Assembly: GCA_964036275.1 (NCBI GenBank)
Contig: OZ038433.1
Location: forward strand, 39,093,336 to 39,157,335
Direction: 5' to 3'
DNA length: 64,000 nt
Source of the DNA: Litoditis marina
Lineage: Eukaryota; Nematoda; Chromadorea; Rhabditida; Rhabditidae
Shown here: piece by piece, positions 43,042 to 52,000 of the stretch
How positions within the stretch are numbered: position 1 is the first letter of the stretch
Layout of the letters: the number at the start of each line of letters is the position of its first letter
The notes under the pieces: generated by a model
Told to the model about the DNA's origin: nothing
Databases searched by the model: none
The model's input: the letters and a program-made list of their open reading frames with translations, nothing else
Translations under genes and position numbers: made by a program

Positions 43042-44489
43042 TTAAATTCTTCAAGGACACATTTGTTGAGATTGACGGTTACTCTTGCGTGCGTTTTCCA
43101 TACAAGGACGGTCATCCTCGTATTTCTGATAATTATGCATTGGCAAGGCGTAGATTGGAATCGCTAGTGAGATCGTTAGCTGGTAAACCAGATCTTTTTG
43201 ACAATTATGACGCAATATTCAGAGAACAACTCGAGAGTGGAATACTAGAAGAATGTCTTGAGTCTCCTACGGGACCAGTGACTTTCTACATTCCGCATCA
43301 AGTCGTGATCAAGCCTGGAAGTAATACCACCAAAGTGAGAATTGTATTGGACGCTACTGCGCACATGAAAAACGAGATATCATTGAATGAAGCGTTGCAT
43401 CCTGGGCTTTCTATTCTACCAGATATAACCGGAGTCATTCTGAGAGCACGTAATCATAGGTTTCTAGTTCTATCGGATATTGAGCGCGCTTTCCACCAAG
43501 TGAGGTTGCAGGAATGTGATAGGGATGCGACTAGAATTTTGTGGATACGCGACCTTGGGAAACCAGTAACGCCTGCGAATATCTGTGAACTTAGGTACAC
43601 AAGGGTCCCTTTCGGAATGACATCGTCTCCGTTTTTGCTAGCAATGACTATCAATCACAAACTTTCTAGTATGGGACCAGTGTCGGGATCTGATTTGACT
43701 CGTAACCTCTATGTGGATAACCTTGCGGTTGGGTGTGATTCTCAGAGCGAGATATTGGAAAGTTATAAGGTTACCAAGCGTATTTTCGATGAAATGAGGA
43801 TGAATTTGAGAGAGTTCTCGTCCAACGCGGTAGAAGTAATTCAGCAGATTCCGGAGAAAGATAGAGCCAAGGAAATTATCGACAGTAAACTTCTGGGTAT
43901 AAAATGGAATACTGAGCAGGACGTTTTGTCAATCGAACCTAAACTGAACAGTGAGGTAACGATTAAGAGAGACGTATTGAGTGCCACGTCAAGTACCTTC
44001 GATCCACTCGGACTTCTTTCTCCTGTTTTGATTCGAGAAAAATTGTTCATGAGTCGACTTTGGAAAGCGAAGAATGATTGGGATGAGGTACTGGATGCGG
44101 ATTCCTTGGAAGAATGGAAGAATCTTGTAATGGATATTAACTTGGCAAAATTGAGAGTACCACGAGGGGTGACAACTAGGGTAAATGGAGCGCGATATTC
44201 ATTACTGATTTTTGCGGATGCTTCGGAACAGGCACTTGGGGCATGTGCCTATCTGAGAACTACGTATGAAGATGGACCAACCACTTGTAACTTGGTTATG
44301 GCTAAAGCAAGAGTGAACCCTTCAACGAAAGCTTCTATGCCTAGGTTGGAATTGACTGCAAGTGTGATCGCAGTTCGACTATGTAACTACCTCATCGCTC
44401 AATTGGATCTACCCATTTCTTTTTGTTTTCTGATTCTCAAGCTGCCTTATATTGGATTGGTGCGAAACGGAATCTCAAGGTTTTCGTGA
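43038..44489 (+). CDS. pol: Bel/Pao reverse transcriptase and start of RNase H (frame-separated part of pol)
   Basis: RNA- and DNA-dependent DNA polymerase. Motifs: VRIVLDATAHMK, LSDIERAFHQV (motif A), VPFGMTSSPFLL (motif B) and LYVDNLAVG (motif C), where the second catalytic Asp of the usual YVDD is Asn. RNase H begins with FADASEQALGACAY, and PRLELTAS carries the acidic residue. The frame drifts out near the T-rich stretch at about 44,417-44,430; the last dozen or so residues before the stop at 44,489 are out of frame. It begins at GTG 43038 by overlap with the protease frame, not at a true start codon. Confidence 0.9.
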   Translation: MIKFFKDTFVEIDGYSCVRFPYKDGHPRISDNYALARRRLESLVRSLAGKPDLFDNYDAIFREQLESGILEECLESPTGPVTFYIPHQVVIKPGSNTTKVRIVLDATAHMKNEISLNEALHPGLSILPDITGVILRARNHRFLVLSDIERAFHQVRLQECDRDATRILWIRDLGKPVTPANICELRYTRVPFGMTSSPFLLAMTINHKLSSMGPVSGSDLTRNLYVDNLAVGCDSQSEILESYKVTKRIFDEMRMNLREFSSNAVEVIQQIPEKDRAKEIIDSKLLGIKWNTEQDVLSIEPKLNSEVTIKRDVLSATSSTFDPLGLLSPVLIREKLFMSRLWKAKNDWDEVLDADSLEEWKNLVMDINLAKLRVPRGVTTRVNGARYSLLIFADASEQALGACAYLRTTYEDGPTTCNLVMAKARVNPSTKASMPRLELTASVIAVRLCNYLIAQLDLPISFCFLILKLPYIGLVRNGISRFS

Positions 44490-46414
44490 GTAACAGAGTG
44501 AAGGAAATAAATTCATTTCGAGCTGATTGGACTGAAAAAGGGATAGAGTCTAGGTTTCTCTATGTTTCCACGGATGAAAACTCAGCTGACTGTATCACGA
44601 GAGGATTGGAATCAACAGAATTGGAAGGACATATGTGGTGGATGGCTCCGGAATGGACTCGAGATGATCCTAGTACTTGGCCTAATGTTGGGATTAGGTT
44701 TGAAAAACTTCTCGTGAAAGGGTGTGAGAAAGAGATAGTGGTGCGTGTCAATACTGTGATTAACCCGGTTGAAAGCGTTCTCCCGTTTCGAGTGACAGGT
44801 TCCTTTGAGAAATTGGTACGTATTACTAGGCTGATCCTGCTATTCGTGAAGAAGAAAGTGTTCAATAGGCTAGGTCATGAGAGTAGAGCTGAGTTGAGCA
44901 AGGCCATACCTGAATTGGGAAACATGTCAAGTGAGCGAGTAGTACATCAAATGAAGGCGGCAGAACATGCATTAGTACGTGAGCATCAGCGAGAGATGAA
45001 GTTCGATGTCAACATGAGTAAGGTGAATAAATTGGACGTAGTATGTGATGATTTCGGTATTTGGCGGTTTCGAGGTAGAATGGGAAATTCTTCGTTGAGT
45101 GAGGACGCTAAATTACCTGCAATTCTATCGAAAGATCATATATTGACAGAGTTGTATGTACGACAAGTTCATGTTGATTGTAAGCATGGGGGAAAAGAGT
45201 TAACTTTGAACCTGATTCGGAAATCATATTGGATATTTTGCGGGAAAGAGACGGTCAAAAAGATCATATTCCGTTGTGTTCCTTGTAAAAGAATGAATGG
45301 GAGACCGTATCAGTACCCAACTACGCCTCAATTACCAAGTGAGAGAGTGACCAGAAGTAGACCTTTTGAACATACTGGACTAGATTATGCTGGTCCATTC
45401 GTGGTCCAAGTAGAACATTTTGGTACACAGAACGAGCAAAAGGTGTGGATCCACGTGTACACATGTCTCTCTACCCCTGCGATTCATATTGAGTTAGTTG
45501 CTGACAATAGCGTTCTTGAATTTCTTGCGTCTTTAAGACGTTTCTTCGCTAGAAGAGGAGTTCCGGATACGACTTTGTCTGATAATGCGAAGACGTTTGT
45601 ACTAGGTGAGAGCGTAGTTAACGAGTGTTTCAGAGAGAAGTTGAGAGATGTGAGAGTGAATGAATTCGTTACGAAGAAGCGTGTTGACTGGAGATTCATT
45701 ACTCCGTTTGCACCCTGGAAAGGAGGGGTATATGAGAGAGTAGTCGGATTGATAAAGTCGTGCCTTTACAAGACCATGCGTAATACGTCTTTGTCGTTCC
45801 TTAGGTTTGAGAGCTTGTTGTGCGAAGTGGAACATGGGATCAATAGTCGACCACTCACAGCTGTCAGCAGTGACAACGTTGAGTACACCGTGATTACCCC
45901 GAACAGCTTGCTGAGTAGTGAATCTTCTTCGTTATTGACTCTGATTCAGGTAGATGACAAGGAGGAGGAGTTTAAGATAGGAGCTATAAGTACTCGTGAT
46001 CAGGCGTTATTATGGATGAGCTCGGCCAATACTCAACTAGAAAGGTTTTGGATAGTTTGGCAAGAATCGTATTTGAACGAGTTGAGAGAGAGACAAAAAG
46101 CGAAGGGTAGTGCTAACGTATACGCAGCAGCACAAGTGAGACTAGGTGAGATTGTTTTGGTGATAGACGGTCAAACAAAACGTACTCAATGGAAACTTGG
46201 TATCATCGTGGAATTGCATCCAGCTCCGGATAAGTGTGTGAGGACTGTGTCAGTTAGGTCGACCAATGGAAATATAGTGAAAAGGGCGGTGAATCATTTG
46301 ATTCCCATGGAGCTGAGAGCAGTTGATTTCCCAAAGGCTCCAGCAGAGATAGTTGAGAGAAAGGTATTGCCAGCTTGCAAGGCAAAACAGGTCATAGACT
46401 TATGCGAAAATTGA
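44423..46414 (+). CDS. pol: Bel/Pao RNase H end and integrase (frame-separated part of pol)
   Basis: Starts with FSDSQAALYWI, the third acidic block of RNase H, followed by the connector (YVSTDENSADCITRGL). The integrase has an H-H-C-C zinc domain (VHVDCKHGG, then CVPC about 35 residues later). The catalytic triad is GLDYAGPF, LSDNAKTF and GGVYERVVG. The C-terminal part (GEIVLV, WKLGIIVELHP, NHLIPME) is the DUF5641-like domain usual for Bel/Pao. It is uninterrupted for 663 codons and stops at 46412-46414. The opening ATG in this frame is fortuitous; the segment is the continuation of the RT frame. Confidence 0.92.
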   Translation: MFSDSQAALYWIGAKRNLKVFVSNRVKEINSFRADWTEKGIESRFLYVSTDENSADCITRGLESTELEGHMWWMAPEWTRDDPSTWPNVGIRFEKLLVKGCEKEIVVRVNTVINPVESVLPFRVTGSFEKLVRITRLILLFVKKKVFNRLGHESRAELSKAIPELGNMSSERVVHQMKAAEHALVREHQREMKFDVNMSKVNKLDVVCDDFGIWRFRGRMGNSSLSEDAKLPAILSKDHILTELYVRQVHVDCKHGGKELTLNLIRKSYWIFCGKETVKKIIFRCVPCKRMNGRPYQYPTTPQLPSERVTRSRPFEHTGLDYAGPFVVQVEHFGTQNEQKVWIHVYTCLSTPAIHIELVADNSVLEFLASLRRFFARRGVPDTTLSDNAKTFVLGESVVNECFREKLRDVRVNEFVTKKRVDWRFITPFAPWKGGVYERVVGLIKSCLYKTMRNTSLSFLRFESLLCEVEHGINSRPLTAVSSDNVEYTVITPNSLLSSESSSLLTLIQVDDKEEEFKIGAISTRDQALLWMSSANTQLERFWIVWQESYLNELRERQKAKGSANVYAAAQVRLGEIVLVIDGQTKRTQWKLGIIVELHPAPDKCVRTVSVRSTNGNIVKRAVNHLIPMELRAVDFPKAPAEIVERKVLPACKAKQVIDLCEN

Positions 46415-46545
46415 GTGAATATGTGAAAAAGAGTAAGAGAGAGTGAAGTAAAGTTATAAAATATTATTTTGTGTGAGAAAGAGAAAGCGGTGAAGGAGTG
46501 AGTTGTATTTAGTTGTAATATTTTATTTTTGATAAAATCGTTCAG

Positions 46546-46734
46546 GACATGATGGATCAGTTCTCTGAGAGCGGCGGCTACATAGTGGTGAAGCAAGGAT
46601 CAGTGGAAGATCTTCGTGGGTCGATGATGGTAGTGCTGGAGAATCAACGTTTGATTCAGGAAGCGATCGTCAGAATTGAGGCAGATATGCTGAAGGATTG
46701 ACAGGACAGAAGAGGAGCATATACTCCTATGAAG
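46546..46734 (+). CDS. Third exon of candidate accessory gene (with in-frame TGA)
   Basis: Preceded by cgttcag and starting in phase 0, it encodes a short helical segment (MMDQFSESGG, VEDLRGSMMVVL, IVRIEADMLKD). TGA at 46699-46701 interrupts the frame, but the same frame then runs open to AAG before GTAGTT at 46735, in phase 0. It may thus be an exon with one nonsense mutation, or a 50-codon ORF ending there. Codon use resembles the leader exons rather than pol. Confidence 0.4.
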
Positions 46735-46953
46735 GTAGTTGTACAATATCGCTAGTCATTAAACGTGAGATAATGTAGGGATTCTCAGTTTCGTTCTAGT
46801 TTGTGCGGGAGGATTGCTCGGAGGAGCAAGGTGAAAGGTGATATAACCATGATTAATGGATATCCTGTGATGAAAAGTGAATAACCTTGTACTGTTAATA
46901 TGTGTATCAAGAAAGTGAGTCAAGGTAGTGATGTGTAAAATGAGATTCTTCAG

Positions 46954-47328
46954 GCGAGGAGAGATGAGGCGTTCACCCCTGAGAAGAGAAGGACTGGTCC
47001 ACGCTCTACCGGGCAAGGTCCAACACCGGTGAAGAAGATTCGACTTGAGGAGCCAGCCAAGAAATATCCGTGCGTTTTCTGTGACCAGAATGATCATGGT
47101 TTTCCTGATCAGTGCTTCCGAGTGAAGTCTTTGGCCGCGAGAGTGAAGATCGTCAAGGAAAAAGGACGTTGCCAGATCTGTCTGGCTCAACATAACCCGG
47201 AGGTGAACTGCGTGAGTCGTCTCGGAACTCCACGGGTGTGTTTCCATTGCCAAGCCGTGGACAAGCACCATTCATCTCTCTGCCCTACGGACCGTCACCA
47301 GATAATGATGGTTGAACTCGAGGATTAA
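46954..47328 (+). CDS. Fourth exon of candidate accessory gene: nucleocapsid-like zinc knuckles
   Basis: Follows gattcttcag and is open in phase 0 for 124 codons to TAA. A basic Pro/Lys/Arg region (FTPEKRR, PVKKIRLEEP) precedes three zinc-knuckle-like groups: CVFCDQNDHGFPDQC, CQICLAQHNPEVNC and CFHCQAVDKHHSSLC. Spacing and the intervening (Q)C-[FW]-x-V...R...I...RC pattern match the gag nucleocapsid of the same element, so this is a second, diverged nucleocapsid-like module located after pol. Third positions are more GC-rich than in gag-pol. Nucleic-acid binding is the likely activity; its role in the element is unknown. Confidence 0.6.
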   Translation, partial: ARRDEAFTPEKRRTGPRSTGQGPTPVKKIRLEEPAKKYPCVFCDQNDHGFPDQCFRVKSLAARVKIVKEKGRCQICLAQHNPEVNCVSRLGTPRVCFHCQAVDKHHSSLCPTDRHQIMMVELED

Positions 47329-47452
47329 TTGGTCGGTTGTTAGTCTGTTTCGTTTAGTTTTTTTTTCTTCTTATTGTTATTTTCTTCATATTGTTAGTCT
47401 CGCTAGCCATTGTATTGTATCTCGTATCCCTGTAAGTAAATTGTAGGCTCCT

Positions 47453-47459
47453 GGGGGAG
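47453..47459 (+). other. Polypurine tract
   Basis: GGGGGAG directly abuts the 3' LTR, the expected position for plus-strand priming. Confidence 0.75.
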
Positions 47460-48206
47460 TGTCGCGTGGGAACACGCGATTCGTGATAAAATTGTGACGT
47501 GAGAAAAACTAAAAGGTTTACTTTGTAGTTTTTCCTGGTGAGCTGGGCGCACGCGTTTGGAGCCAATCCGAAAATGCGCCAAGCCCCTCTGTAAGTAGTT
47601 GGCGCCACTTTTGTGTTGCCAATTTGAGGCTTATCCTAAAATCCTGAGGATTTCATACCGTTTTTTCTACTCTCTGACATCATGTGAAGTTTACGGTTTT
47701 CCTCTAAGTTTCCGTATTATGTGAGTGATTGTGAAGGATGAATGGATAAGCTAGTGAGTCTAAAAGACAATTGTGAGTGATTCTCCCCCCCCCCCCCCGG
47801 TATTGAGAACTTGATTTGTTTCTCCTTTGACTAATTGTAGTATGGTTGAGATTCGCCTCTTAATTCTTCAAAGTTTAGTTTTGTCATCGCTTTACTAGGT
47901 TTAGATAGTCGTTGATAGATTTCAAACATGTAATATCTACCTAAACGTGATCTCAACTCTAATACCTGTTAAATGACTGATCTCCCCCACTGTGTCTGTT
48001 TCGTTGTTGATTGTTATATGAAAGGGACATCAAAAGGCGTTCTGTTGTCTATGAAACGAAGAAATGTGTATTAAACTCGCATACAAAACAAGGGTCATGT
48101 GTAAAATATGTTTATATCATAACTTCCACTCAGGATCACCAATATTAACACTGAACCACTGTTAGCACTTGTTATACGATGCATAGAGGTGATCCGAGTT
48201 GCAAAA
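47460..48206 (+). repeat. 3' LTR of the Bel/Pao element (747 bp)
   Basis: Matches 21248-21998 with about 17 substitutions and a C run of 14 instead of 18. Followed by the target duplication ATCTC. Confidence 0.93.
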
Positions 48207-48211
48207 ATCTC
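48207..48211. repeat. 5-bp target-site duplication (right) of the Bel/Pao element
   Basis: ATCTC, identical to 21243-21247. Confidence 0.8.
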
Positions 48212-49033
48212 TGGTGTGGTTGAAATACCTCTCACAAATGAGGTTAACCTAGTAGTCAGTGAAATCAGGAAAGTGCATTAGGACAGTATGAATAACATAT
48301 TGCATTGAGAATGATAACTTCGTAAAGCTGATGATTTAACCTCATCAACACTATCTCACTGGAAGTTTCACACAACATACATTGGGATATAGAAGTGACT
48401 CTGCAAACGTTGTAATTATGTTAGAAACGTTCTAGATTGTTATTGGCAACATTAGAATGGATTAGGGCACAATCCCTTTCGCATAATCTTTCTGAGAAGA
48501 ATTGAGCCAATTGTCCAATGTGACAGCTTTGCAATCTGTATGATATTATAAAAAGAGAGATAATGTTGATCTGATCGTGTAAAGTTTACGGACATGTGTT
48601 GAAGAATCGCGGGACGGTGCTGTTATTTCACCAGTTCAACGCTTGACCACAGATACGATACGGGTCTGAGATTTCTGAAAAACAGAACAGTGGTACCTTG
48701 ACTTGACAAATTATTATTATATTTGGTAAACTACATTCAAGGTGTTCCGATTCCTGTGGCGTACATGACAATCGAATCGACCAGGTGACCCGTCACAGCA
48801 ATCACGGTGTCTCGAGCAAAAAGGTGCGAGATAAATGATTCACCATCAGACAAAATTGTATCTGTGTTAGAAACTTTTGAAATTGTTGTACAAGTATCAG
48901 ATAGGTTGAATTTTTCTCGTATACACTTCCGTATTTCTATGTACGAGAACTATCTCTCTCGCTGGCATTGAGACGGTCAGTATATAACATTAAGACTTAT
49001 AACACTTATAGCAAACATAACAACAATAAGGAT
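48212..49033. other. Intergenic, 3' side of the srt gene
   Basis: AT-rich DNA between the retrotransposon and the stop codon of the minus-strand receptor gene. I see no gene here and no clear minus-strand AATAAA close to the stop. Confidence 0.4.
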
Positions 49034-52000
49034 TCATATTCCGATACTGTCGTCAAAACGGCAACCAACCTCAAAACCCAATAATTTCAGTACTTTTCTG
49101 CGGATCGTGGCGTTCATGAAGAGATAGACGAATGGCGGGCAACCTGTGTGTATTCTGTTAGTAATACGTTATGGATAATATTTCAACATCATTTACATCA
49201 TTGAGTCAGATAAAAAGACAATATCACAGATTTCTCGTATAAACCTCTCAAGACGCCGTATATTTGAGTCCTGTCATGTTCGATAGGAAGATACGTAGTC
49301 GTGCGTGCGCATAACACCAGTTGACCAATCGACCCTTTTTTTCTCAGACCGGCAGTCCAGGATGCGAGATCGAACATTCTGACTGCACCGTTGAAAACGG
49401 CACGCACTTCGATAGTAGAACGTGCAATTAGTAACAGTTTGAAGAACACACGTGGAAAGAGACGTTGAGACAACTCGAGTTTGTACAAGAAATGTAAAAT
49501 GCTCACGTGAAACGTGAACACCAACCCTTCGTACGTACTCAATGTGTTACAGACGTTTCATGTGATATTAACAAACAGTGGAGCAAAAGTGAGAACAAAT
49601 TCGAACTCTACCTTGTGCCACCTGCCATGATACATGTCCGAGAATAATGACTGAGTTTGGCACTTGTACAAAGTTCATAATCGAATAGATGATGCTCGCG
49701 CTGAAGTTGAATCCACAAATAATGGACGATTGGACAACAATCTGGCAAGAATATCATAGTTGAATTTGAGTTGTACTGCGAATAACACCTGTCAGTGGTA
49801 CCGAAAAAAACATAATTTCGGTAGGAGAGCGCAGCTTGTGTTTGAGAGTCATAGAATTCAACAATTTACAAAAATTTCTAAATCCGTCAAACGTTTTCTG
49901 TTTTCGAACGAAGGGTGATGTCCAATACTAAAAATAGCTAACATTGTGTTTTCAAAGAAACACTTTGTCCTAGCTATCATCTGGAAACCAAACCTGATTG
50001 TGACTCCGAGTGTTTTGGTTGCTGGTTACTTTTTCCTGCAACGCCACACATAGGAAAGTATACAGGCAACATGTGAAGCCAACCAGGCCAAAATTGTTCC
50101 AAGTGTGCGCGATGTTCGTGAACTGCAATGACAAAATCGTTAAATTCTAATTGCCTGCTCTGAAGATAGATAGAAAAAAACCTGAACTTAAAAAAGCTCC
50201 ACCCACTCAGACCATGCTCGGTAGTGATCGGCATGGCGTTCAATGCGTGCAGTTCTCTCGTTTATATATTCTTTATTTATTGGTTTTTACTATACTGCCT
50301 CAATTGTACGGCGCGTTGTTCAACGCAAGATGAGACCTGCCATGCTGAATGTCCATGTCCAGGACCACCGCCCAAGTACCGTTATTTGTGGGATCACTCG
50401 GTTGTCGGATGAAGCTCAGGGAGCTACAAAACATGAATTCAATTGTTTTCAGGTTTGCATATGTGTCAAAAAGCCGCTGGTCCCTGGTCGTTTTTGTGTG
50501 GCGCCGGTTCAACCAAGAACGGGTGTGTGGCTGTCCCACGGTCCGTTGGCGTGATGATCTTGTCGAAGCGGTCAGCAGTTACCACAGAACTGTGAGAGAG
50601 AACGAGGCCCCCCCCCCCTCCCCCAATACCCGTGGCAAGGAATTCTTCGAGTAAACAGCGATAAATAGATCTGGAGGGCTGTCAAGGAACACCGTTTCGT
50701 TACAATTTGATGTAATCTAATGAATCTTGAAATGAATAATTCACCCCAGTAGTGGAGTTCGGGGAGATGAACGGATTGAAAAACCACGATTGATATTTGG
50801 ATGTGAACAGAATTGGACGAGTGAACAACGAGAATGACAATCCATACATTATTGTCATGCTCAGGATCAGATACGTGCGAGGTGTGCTGAACACACGATC
50901 GGCTAGCGATGGTCTGAAAAACGTCGTTGGTATTTTTCAGAATCTAATTTCGGAAAGCAACAAATTCACCATCAGAGAGATTGAATTTAATGTAGTCTTT
51001 CATCTAGCAAAGTTTTTGAGCCAATGTTGAATTACACATGAGTTTTGTAAGGTCGTCACTCGTATACAGACCACACCACACCTGATTATATAAAGGAGAC
51101 GGTTTATCACAAGAATGAAACAGAGCACGCAAGACGAGCACCACAGCCCTGCAAACGAAATCCTATTCGAACACTCTGTTGCCATTCAACATCAACGTCC
51201 GTATTTATGGAAAACTCGACACTGATAATCTTGATGAACTATTTTAGGCGTTTGTGCCGTATTGAATGATAAAACACCATTCATTCTACTTACCTACACC
51301 GATTCTTCCACCCACAAGAATCAGGGTCGGATGCGAGCAGAAAACAGCCCCTTCGATTAGGAAATAGCCTGAAATCGCCGAAAATTTATTCAGTCAGTGA
51401 TAGTCCAAAACCACATTACTTCAATTCTGATATTGTTCTCTAGATTTTCAAGCTCACTTAATTCCCATCATATTGTTGAAATGTGGTGTTCCTCTACGGC
51501 CAGTCAGGTAACACTGTCTATGCACATTCTCAATATCTCGTTGTATCGGACATTGCAGGCGGGCGGACACGACCTCTTCTCAAGGTAAATTCGTGGTACT
51601 ATAACTATTGTTGAAATATGGTAAGATCCACAAGCAAATACTTAGTTGCTCAGGTTGATTCATCTGTTATCTAAAGTTTTTGGTCTGGTTGAATACAAAC
51701 ATTATCTACTCCTATAATTGCGTTGCTTGGTCTGTCTGTCTGTCTGTCTGTCTGGACGAAGCAAATCGTCCTTTCAGTTGAGAAACGGAGAAAAACTGTG
51801 CACTTTGTAGTTGAGTTTTGGGTGGGAATGCGTGAAAAAGTACGTGATTTTCTGCTTTCATTTTAGATTTTCATAAAACCGGCTGCTGCTACAACCGATA
51901 TTGTGATGAGAACACGCTCTATGTTAAGGAGAACTCCCGCGCTCTATGTTAAGGATAGCTCCCGTGCTCTACGTTAAGGAGATCTCTCGCGCCCTATGTT

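Larger units (their letters stand above)
21248..48206 (+). mobile_element. Bel/Pao LTR retrotransposon, 27 kb, with a satellite-filled leader
   Basis: Order: 5' LTR, tRNA-Gly primer site, two small exons, 16.2 kb of 97-bp satellite, gag, protease, reverse transcriptase, RNase H, integrase, two further exons, purine tract, 3' LTR. Protein order and gag/pol signatures (a DUF1759-like gag core, a Bel-type RT, and an integrase with the C-terminal domain usual in this group) identify Bel/Pao. Gag-pol needs four frameshifts and one nonsense codon to be bridged, so this copy cannot make its own proteins as read. The LTRs differ at about 17 of roughly 747 positions (about 2.3%) plus a poly-C length change, so it is not a very recent insertion. 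Without the satellite it would be about 10.7 kb, within the normal range. Confidence 0.95.

Noticed and set aside
49198..49542. 114-codon minus-strand ORF between the last two srt exons
   Set aside because: It lies in the intron between well-supported exons ending at 49,612 and starting at 49,143, and its sequence does not fit the receptor.
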